Positions 1 through 8,084 of a stretch of 64,000 bases of DNA are shown piece after piece; positions within the stretch are counted from its first letter, which is position 1; the number at the start of each line of letters is the position of its first letter. The DNA is from an uncultured Pseudoteredinibacter sp. (lineage in GTDB: Bacteria; Pseudomonadota; Gammaproteobacteria; Pseudomonadales; Cellvibrionaceae), in assembly GCF_947500695.1 (NCBI RefSeq), contig NZ_CANMSS010000012.1, positions 88,087 to 152,086 of the forward strand, written 5' to 3'. The position numbers and the translations under genes are program-made. The notes under the pieces are model-generated. The model ran no database searches, was not told the origin of the DNA, and saw only the letters and a list, made by a program, of their open reading frames with translations.

Positions 1-612
1 AGTGCAAAACATGAGCGCTTCACGGTTGAATCCTTATTTGTGATCGTGCGCAACTGTGTTGAAAGCTTATTCCCGAATGCCTCGGAGCAGCAGCTTTATC
101 GTTTTGATTACCCTGAGCCTTCATATGGCAATCGTTATCGAGAGTTATTAGGCGAGGATGTGAGTTTTGCAGAATCTCAAAACGCCATCATTATCCCCGC
201 TGATATGTTACAGCGTGAAATCGCCCAGGCTGATCCGATTAGTGAAGCGCTTTATCGTCAGCAGTGTGATGAGTTGTCTAAAAAACTAGGGCGCGCCTCA
301 CAGCTATCAAGCCGAGTTCAACAAATCTTATTGCGTAATCGTGGGCAGTTTTTATCGGCGCCAGAGGTTGCTGCAAGATTAAATATGAGTGAAAGCAGCC
401 TGCGCCGCAAGTTGCGTTCCGAAGGACACAGCTTTCAGAAGTTACTTGATGATTTACGCTTGCACCTTGCACAGCAGTATTTGAGTAGTACTAAACTCAG
501 TGTTGCAGAGGTGGCGCGTCTCATTGGCTTTGATGATGTAGCAAATTTTCGTAAGGCATTTTTTCGCTGGAGCGGCGCCACTCCCTTTGAGTGGCGAACG
601 CAACAATATTAG
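1..612 (+). CDS. AraC-family transcriptional regulator, 5' part outside window
   Basis: The reading frame is open from base 1, so the gene begins upstream of the window; an internal GTG at base 40 is only the first in-window start-like codon. The visible C-terminal part ends in an AraC-type double helix-turn-helix: a first HTH around 'SAPEVAARLNMSESSLRRKL' and a second around 'VAEVARLIGFDDVANFRKAF', followed by the usual 'TPFEW' ending. The upstream residues resemble the N-terminal part of the AraC regulators with an arabinose-binding-like domain (PF12625 type), common in marine gammaproteobacteria. It is expected to be a DNA-binding activator with an unknown ligand. Its stop overlaps the end of the convergent DUF2817 gene by 4 bases. 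Family call is firm, target unknown. Confidence 0.88.
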   Translation, partial: SAKHERFTVESLFVIVRNCVESLFPNASEQQLYRFDYPEPSYGNRYRELLGEDVSFAESQNAIIIPADMLQREIAQADPISEALYRQQCDELSKKLGRASQLSSRVQQILLRNRGQFLSAPEVAARLNMSESSLRRKLRSEGHSFQKLLDDLRLHLAQQYLSSTKLSVAEVARLIGFDDVANFRKAFFRWSGATPFEWRTQQY

Positions 613-1706
613 TGACTAAAGAAATTCAAAGCATCATTAAAATAGCTTTCTGTTTTTTCCCAGACTTCCTCCAGCCATTGTTGTTCATCAATAAAAAACG
701 CCGCCAGTGTTTTTTCCTGTATTTCAGCCTTTAAGCTGGCTGCGCAATCAGGGTTATTGTATAGCCAGTTAGCTTCAATAACTGTGCTGAGCATGGTATC
801 GATGGGCACGGTACCAAATTCCAGGGCTACGCATAGCGCAGCAGGGTAACAATCCAGCAAGCCGCAGCAGAGTGGGCCGCTAATATCCGGTGTTGAGCTA
901 TCTGCGCTGCCGGGTGCGATGACCTCTCCGTTTGAGAAAACCTTCTTGGTAAGTTCAAGATTTTCTGGTTTGCCGGTATAAATCAATTCACAGGCGCCCT
1001 TAGGCCCAAGGCCTGTATGTAAATCCATATGAATAAGCTTGTCGCATTGTTTGGCATGCTTGGTACAAACTTCTCGCCAGGCCTGATTTGACCAACTAGC
1101 TGTGTGGCCACCAAAGTAGGGCGCTTGGGGCCAGTGATACTGCCCCTGTGTCATTTTTCCTTGGAAGTCTGTCCAGCTGTGTAGCTCAATGTACTGATTT
1201 ATATTTTTTAGAATGTCCGTTAGATCGGCAGATTGCCAGTGCCTTGGGTAGGCTTCATCGATAAATTGTGTTTCCTCTTCAGTTGCAATGCGACTTGTAG
1301 AGAAATCAATAAAGTTTCGATTTAGGTCGATATTGTTTTCATTGTTACGTGTGTAGTGAGAAAAGCCATAAGGATTAATAGCATGCACAAATATTAGCTG
1401 AATATCCTTGTGGATATTGTGCGGCATCATTTGCTGCATAAGTAAAATTTGCATGGCCGATCCGCAGTAGGCCTCTACGCCATGAACGCCTGAAGAAATA
1501 ATAATCTTCTTTGATGCATGTTTATCGCCATAGAGGGCGACATCACAAAATAAGTCTTCGCCGTTTATACCTGTGACATTTGGGTTTTTATAGCTCTCTA
1601 TTTCACAAGCTAAATCTGTCGCCGTATTTAGAAACAGACTTCGCGCTTCGAGGTATGTATTGCTAACAGCATGCGCAAGCGGGCCGCGGATTTGACTAAA
1701 ACTCAT
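609..1706 (-). CDS. DUF2817 (M14-like zinc carboxypeptidase) family protein
   Basis: A 365-residue protein of the DUF2817 family, which is related to M14 zinc carboxypeptidases. The zinc-binding signature 'GVHGVEAY' gives H75 and E78; 'NNIDLNRNF' around residue 128 and 'MDLHTGLGPKG' nearer the C-terminus are further family hallmarks. No signal peptide is obvious, so it is probably cytoplasmic and acts on peptides or amidated amino acids; the substrate is not known. I chose the ATG at 1706 because an AAAGGT ribosome site precedes it; an in-frame ATG 33 bases upstream has none. The gene is convergent with the AraC gene and follows marR on the same strand, so it could be in that transcript. Confidence 0.82.
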   Translation of the reverse strand: MSFSQIRGPLAHAVSNTYLEARSLFLNTATDLACEIESYKNPNVTGINGEDLFCDVALYGDKHASKKIIISSGVHGVEAYCGSAMQILLMQQMMPHNIHKDIQLIFVHAINPYGFSHYTRNNENNIDLNRNFIDFSTSRIATEEETQFIDEAYPRHWQSADLTDILKNINQYIELHSWTDFQGKMTQGQYHWPQAPYFGGHTASWSNQAWREVCTKHAKQCDKLIHMDLHTGLGPKGACELIYTGKPENLELTKKVFSNGEVIAPGSADSSTPDISGPLCCGLLDCYPAALCVALEFGTVPIDTMLSTVIEANWLYNNPDCAASLKAEIQEKTLAAFFIDEQQWLEEVWEKTESYFNDALNFFSH

Positions 1707-1753
1707 AAAATTACCTTTTAGTAAACCCTCCAGCCCCATGATCTATTTAGGCT

Positions 1754-2221
1754 TTAAGGTTCAAATTGCTCATTGGCGATTAAGAGCTTATCGAGCATCT
1801 CGAAAAGCTGGGCTTTTTCGCCTTTGCTTAAAACACTATCAAGGTGCTGGCCATATCGTTTTAATACCCCAAACTCAACTTCGGCATATTCGCGGCCTAA
1901 ATCTGTTAGTACCGCTATTTTGCTGCGCTGATTGTTCTCTTGGCGCTCATTGGTCAAAAGCCCCTTCTTGGCGAGATTCGCCAAGGCTCTCGTCACCATG
2001 GCGCGATCGAAGCCATATACATCAGCTACCGCTGAAGGTTGCATTGGGCCTTTTGATGCCAGCAAAACTAATATTCGAAACTCTGTCTGCGGTAAATCCG
2101 CGATGGCCTTAGCCCCGGCAGCTTTTTCTGGCTTTAGGGAGGCATGCATCTTGGTTTGTGTCACCACTAACCTAAAGGGGATGTAGTCATGAATATCAAA
2201 TTCACTAATTGGCTTACTCAT
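1754..2221 (-). CDS. MarR-family transcriptional regulator
   Basis: A 155-residue winged-helix protein of MarR type. The recognition-helix and wing region runs from about residue 55 to 110: 'QPSAVADVYGFDRAMVTRAL' followed by a basic stretch and 'LTDLGREYAEV'. Such proteins are dimeric repressors released by small, often aromatic, ligands. It is divergent from a TonB-dependent receptor gene, and the intergenic region holds two TTGAC-N3-GTCAA palindromes and an AAACAATTGTTT palindrome, the pattern expected for a regulator controlling itself and the receptor. The ligand cannot be told from sequence. ATG start, weak ribosome site. Confidence 0.9.
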   Translation of the reverse strand: MSKPISEFDIHDYIPFRLVVTQTKMHASLKPEKAAGAKAIADLPQTEFRILVLLASKGPMQPSAVADVYGFDRAMVTRALANLAKKGLLTNERQENNQRSKIAVLTDLGREYAEVEFGVLKRYGQHLDSVLSKGEKAQLFEMLDKLLIANEQFEP

Positions 2222-2244
2222 AGATGGCTCGTTCTTTAAAAATC

Positions 2245-2256
2245 AAACAATTGTTT
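2245..2256. promoter_or_regulatory. 12-bp palindrome, candidate MarR autoregulatory operator
   Basis: AAACAATTGTTT is a perfect palindrome starting 24 bases upstream of the marR start codon. MarR dimers bind short palindromes over their own promoters. It differs in sequence from the two TTGAC sites nearer the receptor, so it may be a second site class or chance in an AT-rich stretch. Confidence 0.4.
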
Positions 2257-2299
2257 ATACAGCCTTTGTACAACGCTATGAATAAATTCTCCACAATAG

Positions 2300-2341
2300 A
2301 TTGACAAAGTCAATTATTTGAATAATGATTGACTTTGTCAA
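2300..2341. promoter_or_regulatory. Twin palindromes TTGAC-N3-GTCAA between marR and the TonB receptor
   Basis: Two copies of the same palindrome: TTGACAAAGTCAA at 2301-2313 and TTGACTTTGTCAA at 2329-2341, the exact reverse complement of the first, with centres 28 bp apart. The first TTGACA also works as a -35 element with a weak AATGAT -10 at 2324-2329 (17-bp spacer), so a bound repressor would cover the promoter of the receptor gene. The most likely binder is the adjacent MarR protein. Confidence 0.6.
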
Positions 2342-2397
2342 CTGTAAAGTGGCCCATTAAAATTAATTTAACGAAAATGCAGAGAGGCGTTGGCAAA

Positions 2398-4611
2398 ATG
2401 CTAATAAATAAAATTGCTATTAAACGACATGCTTTGTTTATGGCCCTAGCCGGGGCAAGCCTGAATCCCATAGCAAGCAATGTGATGGCGCAAAGTGAAT
2501 CCACTGATACAGATCGCAGCGTAGATCTGGAAGAGGTAGTGGTAACCGCTCGTAAACGTGAGGAATCCTTGCAAGATGTGCCCTTGTCTATTCAGGCTTA
2601 TAGCGGCGAGGATCTAGCACTGGGTGGTGTTGATAATGTCGAAAACCTCGTTGGTAAAACGCCAAACCTTTCTCTAAGTTCGAATCTCCTATCACCGGGT
2701 AATGACTTTTTAAATATTGTAATACGCGGTGTGGGTTCCCAAAGTGCTGGCGCACCGGCCGTGGGAACCTTTGTTGATGGTGCGTTTGTGCCCTCCCTGG
2801 CTTTCGATATTGGCTTTTTGGATGTGGAGCGAGTAGAAGTATTACGTGGGCCACAGGGCACTCTTTTTGGTCGTAACACACAAGGCGGTGCCTTAAATAT
2901 TGTGGTGCGTCGCCCGGATGAAGAGTTTCGCGGTAAGGTGGCATTGAGTTACGATGAGTTCGATACAGTGCGAACTCAGGCGGCTTTTTCTGGTCAGTTA
3001 GCTGAAAATTTTTATGCCGGTATTGCCGCTGATATTTCTCGCACTGATGGCTTTTTAGAAAATCCAGTATTGGGCGCTGCTGCCGGTGGTGGTGAGCGCT
3101 CCAGCTCTGTGCCGGCAGATGCCGAAGATAAGTACTCTTGGCGTAGTGCCTTTCGCTACAGCCCCAGTGATGAATTGGATATTAATCTAAGCATCGATAA
3201 ATCCTATCGCAAAGGATTAGATGGTTTACCCGGCGTGCCGCGCGGGCAAGAGGCTTATATTGTTCGCAGTGATTTTCAAATAGATGCACTCTATGATAAT
3301 TATGGTGCTGCTTTAAATATTGATTATAAAACGGATGATATTGATATCACGGCCATTACCGCCTTTCGAAAAGTCGATACCTCGCTACCTTTTGATTTCG
3401 ATGGCTCACCTGAACGCGGTCCAAACTTCCAAGATATTCGCAGCAGCCAAGAGCTCTTCTCCCAAGAGCTTCGCTTTTCTGGAACAGTTGGTGAGGATAT
3501 TGATTGGCTAGCTGGCGCCTATGTGTTCCGTGAAGAACAGCGTTCAGATCGATATATTCAATTCCATGATATCGATCTTGCCTTGCCAGGTACCTCCTTG
3601 CTGGTGGATAAGCAAATTCAAAATTTAGAACGTAGCGGCTACGCGGTTTTCGCCGATGTGATTTGGAATCCAAATGATTGGTTAGAGCTGGGCTTTGGTG
3701 CGCGCTTTGCCAAAGAGACTGTGAAGTCCCAAGCGGAATTAGATTTTGCCTTGTTGCTCGGCGACTTGCCCTTAGCTGTAGTGAACGATTCGCCAACAGG
3801 AAAGTTGGACGACGATAATATTTCACCTACTGCATCGGCACGTATTAAGTTAAGTGACGATATCAGTTTATATGGTCGCTACGCCCGTGGCTTTAGAGCG
3901 GGTGGTTTCCCATTGGCACCGGCCAGCCCAATCTCAAATACCGGTTTTAACTCTGAAATCTCAGATAACTATGAGTTAGGAATCAAGGGTAATCTTTTTG
4001 ATGGTCAAGTAGACTTTGATTTGGCCTTGTTTCGAATTGATATCAGTGACCAGCAGTTAACCACCATTGTGTTCTTCAATGGCGATCCTAATCTGCCGGT
4101 AGCAGCCGTAGGTAATGCGGGTGAAAGTCGCTCCGAAGGTGCTGAGTTAAATCTAAATTGGAATGTCAGCGACAGCTTTAGTATTAATGCCAGCGCGGGT
4201 TACACCGATGCCGCTTATACTCAGTATATTGATACTCTAGGGGATGACCGCTCGGGCGAGAGCTTCCCTTATGTGCCTAAGGTGAATGCCTTATTGGGTG
4301 CAACTTGGAGCTTCGATATTGCTAATGGCGCGGAACTAGAGCTAAATGCCCAGTACCGCTATGTTGATGAAATCCTCTCCGGTAGTGGTGTAGATATCGA
4401 CTTGCAGTTCCCGGTGGATTCTTACGATGTGCTCGATCTGCGTGCCTCAGTTTACAAAGACGATTGGCGAGTAGATGTATTTGTAGAAAATGCGAGAGAT
4501 GAATTTATTGAAACACGAGTATTTAATAGCTTTTTCTTTAGTGAACAGCGTCCATTCTCAATTGTGTTGCCACCGCGCAAAGCTGGTGTTCGCTTTACTT
4601 ACAACTTTTAA
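2398..4611 (+). CDS. TonB-dependent outer-membrane receptor
   Basis: A 737-residue outer-membrane receptor. A signal peptide (basic start, hydrophobic core, cut near 'NVMAQ') is followed by the TonB-box/plug entry 'LEEVVVTARKREESLQDVP', the plug motifs 'VERVEVLRGPQGTLFGRNTQ' and 'GGALNIVV', a 22-strand barrel region, and a terminal aromatic residue in 'FTYNF'. It imports a substrate too large or rare for porins, powered by TonB-ExbBD. The 'RREESLQDVP' style is typical of the large receptor family in marine and sphingomonad-like bacteria, whose substrates include steroids, aromatics and glycans, so the ligand is open. The ATG at 2398 has AGAGAGG upstream; earlier in-frame starts lie in the operator region. 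Divergent from marR and followed by a hydrolase. Confidence 0.92.
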   Translation: MLINKIAIKRHALFMALAGASLNPIASNVMAQSESTDTDRSVDLEEVVVTARKREESLQDVPLSIQAYSGEDLALGGVDNVENLVGKTPNLSLSSNLLSPGNDFLNIVIRGVGSQSAGAPAVGTFVDGAFVPSLAFDIGFLDVERVEVLRGPQGTLFGRNTQGGALNIVVRRPDEEFRGKVALSYDEFDTVRTQAAFSGQLAENFYAGIAADISRTDGFLENPVLGAAAGGGERSSSVPADAEDKYSWRSAFRYSPSDELDINLSIDKSYRKGLDGLPGVPRGQEAYIVRSDFQIDALYDNYGAALNIDYKTDDIDITAITAFRKVDTSLPFDFDGSPERGPNFQDIRSSQELFSQELRFSGTVGEDIDWLAGAYVFREEQRSDRYIQFHDIDLALPGTSLLVDKQIQNLERSGYAVFADVIWNPNDWLELGFGARFAKETVKSQAELDFALLLGDLPLAVVNDSPTGKLDDDNISPTASARIKLSDDISLYGRYARGFRAGGFPLAPASPISNTGFNSEISDNYELGIKGNLFDGQVDFDLALFRIDISDQQLTTIVFFNGDPNLPVAAVGNAGESRSEGAELNLNWNVSDSFSINASAGYTDAAYTQYIDTLGDDRSGESFPYVPKVNALLGATWSFDIANGAELELNAQYRYVDEILSGSGVDIDLQFPVDSYDVLDLRASVYKDDWRVDVFVENARDEFIETRVFNSFFFSEQRPFSIVLPPRKAGVRFTYNF

Positions 4612-4620
4612 GTTGTAAGT
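4597..4620. repeat. 24-bp inverted repeat across the receptor stop codon
   Basis: ACTTACAACTT and AAGTTGTAAGT form two perfect 11-bp arms around TT. The repeat contains the last codons (Tyr-Asn-Phe) and the stop codon of the receptor gene. It lies just upstream of a separate intrinsic terminator and may stabilise the 3' end of the mRNA. Confidence 0.6.
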
Positions 4621-4627
4621 AAGTTAA

Positions 4628-4662
4628 AATCAGGCAGAGATTAAATGCTCTGCCTGATTTTT
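4628..4662 (+). terminator. Intrinsic terminator after the TonB receptor
   Basis: Perfect 12-bp stem AATCAGGCAGAG / CTCTGCCTGATT with an 8-base loop (4640-4647), followed by a T run. It separates the receptor transcript from the following hydrolase gene, though partial read-through is possible. Confidence 0.85.
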
Positions 4663-4740
4663 GCATTTGTCTGGTAGGGCATCTTTCTTGCTAATTGACA
4701 ATTAAGTTTCACATTTGAAAATTCAGGATTTGGTAGCGCG

Positions 4741-5568
4741 ATGTCATTAACTTTAATTGATCACTTTAGCCTTGATTCGGCTTGCCTTAACTTTCCTGAA
4801 GGCAAACTCTATTACTATAAAACTATCGCCGCACCAGCAGATTTGCCAACGCTAATTTTAATTCCAGGTTGGGCCGGTGCAGCGGAAATGTGGCAGCGGC
4901 AGTTAAATGCTCTTAGTGGGCGCTTCAATTGCTTGATTTTTGATTACCCTGGCTTTGGTCGCTCGCACTTCCTATCGGCGAATGAGGCATCTTGTAATCT
5001 GAACTTTCACGCCGAATTAATCAAGCTAGTTCTTGATCAAGAAGGTACTGGGGAATGCATCGCGATAGGCCACTCCATTGGTGGCGCCTTGGCATTAACC
5101 CTTGCAGAGATAGATACTCGAGTTACGGCGGTTATCGGTGCAGATTCTTTTACCTATATGAATCTCTATCCGCAAGCTGATATGCAAACCGCGATGGCTG
5201 TAAAGCAAGGGTTAATGGATGATTTTACTGGCAGTTTAAATGGCCTGATGGACGAGTACTTTCCGCCCGGTTCCGATGCCGAATTGCGTAATTGGGTGAC
5301 GAAAACCATGGCAACGGCTAATGTCCCTGTGGGTGCCGCTATTTTAGAGCAGTTTATGTTGTGGAGCTTGCGAGAAAAGTTAGATGCTTACCATGGCCCG
5401 GTCTTTGCGATAGCCGCAGAAGATACCTATGTAGAAGAAGACTTTCAGCCCGCTTTTGGCGATCGTATCGAGGTCACTTGCATCAGTAAGGCTGGGCACT
5501 TTTTAATGTTGGATCAAGCCGAAGCTTTTAATCATCGCTTGCTAAGCTTACTGAATAAACTGGCTTAA
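4741..5568 (+). CDS. Alpha/beta-fold hydrolase
   Basis: A 275-residue cytoplasmic alpha/beta hydrolase. The oxyanion region 'LIPGWAGAAEMW', the nucleophile elbow 'GHSIGG' (S112), the acid 'AAEDTYV' (D228) and the histidine 'KAGHFLML' (H253) form a complete catalytic triad, and 'FDYPGFGRS' is the usual strand-4 motif. It probably cleaves an ester, lactone or C-C bond of a small molecule. Placed after the MarR-linked receptor, it may act on the imported compound, but the terminator between them means this link is inference. ATG start with a poor ribosome site. Confidence 0.87.
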   Translation: MSLTLIDHFSLDSACLNFPEGKLYYYKTIAAPADLPTLILIPGWAGAAEMWQRQLNALSGRFNCLIFDYPGFGRSHFLSANEASCNLNFHAELIKLVLDQEGTGECIAIGHSIGGALALTLAEIDTRVTAVIGADSFTYMNLYPQADMQTAMAVKQGLMDDFTGSLNGLMDEYFPPGSDAELRNWVTKTMATANVPVGAAILEQFMLWSLREKLDAYHGPVFAIAAEDTYVEEDFQPAFGDRIEVTCISKAGHFLMLDQAEAFNHRLLSLLNKLA

Positions 5569-5610
5569 GCCTAAGAAGCTTTGAGCCAGTTAACTCTTAG
5601 TAAATCGCGC

Positions 5611-6573
5611 TTAACGAATAAAAGCTGCCGCATCTTCCATAACTTCAATACCTGCACCCGTCTTGTGAATATTTTCACTGATATGGCGACGAAATTGCCG
5701 AGCGCCAGGCTGACCTTGAAACAAACCCAGCACATGGCGGCTCATAAAGTTAAGCTTATGGCCGCCTAACAGCTGCTCACCGCAATAGTCCAGATACTGT
5801 TTGTAGATAGTCATTCTATCGGGAATAGGGCGCTCGTCTTGATATATACGCTTATCGACTTCAGCCAACAAATAAGGGTTGCTATATGCTTCGCGTCCCA
5901 CCATAACCCCGTCGACTTCCCGCAGTTGCTCTTCACAATCATCGAGGTTTTTAAGCCCCCCGTTAATAATGATCTCTAGCTCAGGATATTCTTGCTTTAA
6001 TTTGTGAACCAATGGGTAACGTAGTGGCGGCACTTCACGATTCTCTTTCGGGCTTAAGCCCTGTAGCCAAGCTTTGCGGGCATGCACAATAAAGGTTTTG
6101 CAGCCTGTAGCGGCAATAGCTTCCACAAAGCGGCACATATCAGCGTAGTCTTCCATATCATCAATGCCGATACGATGCTTAATGGTGACATCAATGCTAC
6201 AAGCATCCTGCATCGCCTTAATGCAATCAGCCACAAGCTCCGGCTCGGCCATCAATATCGCGCCGATCTTACCTTCTTGCACGCGATCGCTCGGGCAGCC
6301 GCAGTTCAGGTTCACCTCATCATAGCCCCAATCTTCAGCAAGCTTGGCACAGTGTCCCAGATCCTCAGGCGCAGAGCCGCCAAGCTGCAAAGCAATAGGG
6401 TGTTCAACCTCACTAAAACCCAAGTGCCGCTCATGCTTACCCCCCTGGATCAAAGCCGCTGTGGTCACCATCTCGCTATATACCACTGAGTGTTTGCTAA
6501 TCAGTCGCCAAAGGTAACGGCAATGGCGGTCGGACCAATCCATCATAGGTGCTAAAGTAAACCTTCGATTCAC
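5611..6573 (-). CDS. dusA: tRNA-dihydrouridine(20/20a) synthase DusA
   Basis: Flavin enzyme that reduces uridines 20 and 20a in the tRNA D-loop. The start 'NRRFTLAPMMDWSDRHCR', the catalytic loop 'EVNLNCGCPSDRVQ' and 'IKHRIG' are DusA hallmarks, and the length (about 320 residues) is normal. I place the start at the GTG at 6573: AAGGG lies 5 bases upstream, and a displaced copy of this gene's 5' end at 28.9 kb reads MNRRFTLAP from a good ATG. A TTG at 6627 would add 18 residues. The 5' end is the attachment site of the adjoining island, which must now supply the promoter and ribosome site. Confidence 0.95.
   Translation of the reverse strand: MNRRFTLAPMMDWSDRHCRYLWRLISKHSVVYSEMVTTAALIQGGKHERHLGFSEVEHPIALQLGGSAPEDLGHCAKLAEDWGYDEVNLNCGCPSDRVQEGKIGAILMAEPELVADCIKAMQDACSIDVTIKHRIGIDDMEDYADMCRFVEAIAATGCKTFIVHARKAWLQGLSPKENREVPPLRYPLVHKLKQEYPELEIIINGGLKNLDDCEEQLREVDGVMVGREAYSNPYLLAEVDKRIYQDERPIPDRMTIYKQYLDYCGEQLLGGHKLNFMSRHVLGLFQGQPGARQFRRHISENIHKTGAGIEVMEDAAAFIR
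6535..6573 (-). other. Left att site of the dusA island (dusA 5' coding end)
   Basis: This segment encodes the first 13 codons of the functional dusA (MNRRFTLAPMMDW). Related segments recur at 26503-26532 (RRFSLAPMMD) and 28881-28922 (MNRRFTLAPIMDW), in the same orientation. The shared DNA core is approximately TCCATNATNGGNGC. Integrases that recombine in the 5' end of dusA are an established family, and such a gene starts 150 bp to the right. Confidence 0.8.
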
Positions 6574-6675
6574 TGGAGCCCTTGCTACATCTATGTTTCC
6601 GGTTGATTTGTAAGGATTTTTCGACAACTTATTTTGACCCGTTTTAAACTAATTTTTCACTATTTTTCAATACCC

Positions 6676-6712
6676 GGTGCAACCAAAGTGCAACTAAAAA
6701 TTTGGTTGCACC
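6676..6712. repeat. Integrase arm-type repeats, left end
   Basis: GGTGCAACCAAA (6676-6687) is followed by GTGCAACTAAA and then by the perfect inverted copy TTTGGTTGCACC (6701-6712). The cluster sits between the att core and the integrase start codon, where arm sites and the int promoter are expected. The motif returns at the right end of element A. Confidence 0.65.
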
Positions 6713-6725
6713 GCTGGAGAAATAT

Positions 6726-7796
6726 ATGGCAACAATCACGTCACGTAAACGCAGAGGTGGAATGAAATACTCCGCTGTCATTCGTATAAAGCGTAATGGT
6801 AAGGTAGTTCACTCAGAAACAGAAACATTTGATAAGAAATCTCTGGCAAAGGACTGGGCTGCGCGGCGCGAATCCGAGTTGAAGAGGCCTGGTGCCCTAG
6901 AGCAGATGCAGCATAAAGATTTAACGGTCGGCCAGGTGCTTGAATGGTACCGTGATGACTTTGATGGTAAATCCAAGTTTGGTAGATCAAAACTTAGCCA
7001 TATAGAATTCCTGATTAAGCATCACTCTCTGTCAAAGCTAGATGCCATCCAGATGAAATCCAGCCAGCTTGTTGCTCATATAAGCGAGCGTCGTCGGTTA
7101 GGAGCGGGTGCGTCGACAGTGAACAACGATATTATATGGCTTCGGAATGCATTCCGAGCTATGCGAATAGCTCGAAACATTCCACTGGATCTTCAAGTTA
7201 TTGATGATGCTAGCTTCCTCTGCCGAAAGGAAAAGTTAATAGCAAAGTCCACTCAACGTACTCGACGTCCATCATTAGAGGAGTTAAATAACCTTATGGG
7301 ATGTTTTGACGATCGTGATGTCCGTGCCAGCATACCTATGGCGGAAGTGGTTCTTTTTGCTCTATTTTCAAGTCGACGTCAAGACGAGATTTGTCGAATT
7401 CGGTGGACTGATCTAGATGAAGAAAATCAAAGGGTATTGGTACGAGATATGAAACATCCTAGAGAGAAAGTTGATACCTGGGTATTTTTAACGGATGCTG
7501 CTTGGAACGTCATACAGCGACAACCTAAACTCCACGAAAAAATCTTCCCATACAATGGAAAATCCATTAGTGCAGCTTTCACTAAGACTTGCCACCTTTT
7601 AGAAATCGATGACCTTCGCTTCCATGATCTCAGGCACGAATGTACAAGCTGGTTGTTTGAGCTTGGGTGGGATATTCCGAGAGTGTCAGGTGTTACTGGC
7701 CATAAGTCGTGGTCAAGCCTACAAAGGTATACACATTTACGAGCATTGGGCATTAAGGATAAATACAAAAATTGGGTGTGGTTTCCCAAGGGCTAA
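6726..7796 (+). CDS. int: Tyrosine-type site-specific integrase, dusA-targeting
   Basis: A 356-residue tyrosine recombinase that inserts and excises the island. The order is an N-terminal arm-binding beta domain (residues 1-60, basic), a SAM-like core-binding domain (about 65-165) and a catalytic domain (about 180-345). The catalytic set is complete: R217/R218 in 'SSRRQDEICR', K243, H300-x-x-R303 in 'RFHDLRHE', H326 in 'TGHK' and Y335 in 'LQRYTHLR'. The ATG at 6726 has GGAGA 6 bases upstream; a TTG further up falls inside the repeat. It ends tail-to-tail with the PrtN-like gene, overlapping by 4 bases. The adjacent dusA end identifies the target. Confidence 0.93.
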   Translation: MATITSRKRRGGMKYSAVIRIKRNGKVVHSETETFDKKSLAKDWAARRESELKRPGALEQMQHKDLTVGQVLEWYRDDFDGKSKFGRSKLSHIEFLIKHHSLSKLDAIQMKSSQLVAHISERRRLGAGASTVNNDIIWLRNAFRAMRIARNIPLDLQVIDDASFLCRKEKLIAKSTQRTRRPSLEELNNLMGCFDDRDVRASIPMAEVVLFALFSSRRQDEICRIRWTDLDEENQRVLVRDMKHPREKVDTWVFLTDAAWNVIQRQPKLHEKIFPYNGKSISAAFTKTCHLLEIDDLRFHDLRHECTSWLFELGWDIPRVSGVTGHKSWSSLQRYTHLRALGIKDKYKNWVWFPKG

Positions 7797-8053
7797 TTCT
7801 GAAGACGTTGCCAGTCTTTCCTGGCTTTTTTCTTTAGACTGTCAATGTGGTTGGCTAAATCTGTAGCGCTGACTAACCACGTACTTTTTTGAGACCCTCC
7901 ACGATAAACTGGCACCGGCAGTTGCTGATTCCTGGCGTACGCACTAGCTTTTCTAAGATTCATTCCAAAATATTTTTCACAGCAAGCTTCCAGTGGAATA
8001 TCTCCGGTGCCAAATTCAGCCATCAGCGTAAAAAAGGTGCTTCCTTTATACAT
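7793..8053 (-). CDS. Pyocin-activator PrtN-like DNA-binding protein
   Basis: About 86 residues with the PrtN-family pattern: 'FFTLMAEFGTGDIPLEACCE' then 'YFGMNLRKASAYARNQQLPV' and 'SQKSTWLVSATDLANHID'. In Pseudomonas, PrtN activates pyocin genes. In islands, proteins of this size next to an integrase often act like AlpA or excisionase factors, so control of int or excision is a fair inference. No pyocin genes are present. I chose the ATG at 8053, where the family similarity begins; a GTG at 8083 would add 10 residues but lies in a palindrome. Confidence 0.75.
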   Translation of the reverse strand: MYKGSTFFTLMAEFGTGDIPLEACCEKYFGMNLRKASAYARNQQLPVPVYRGGSQKSTWLVSATDLANHIDSLKKKARKDWQRLQN

Positions 8054-8071
8054 GTCATTAAGCAATAGGTG

Positions 8072-8084
8072 AGTGTGCCACACT
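8072..8084. promoter_or_regulatory. Palindrome AGTGTG-C-CACACT upstream of the PrtN-like gene
   Basis: A 13-bp palindrome directly downstream (on the minus strand) of a TATATT -10-like sequence at 8085-8090. It is therefore near the expected transcription start of the PrtN-like gene, a usual repressor position. The binder is unknown; autoregulation is possible. Confidence 0.4.
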
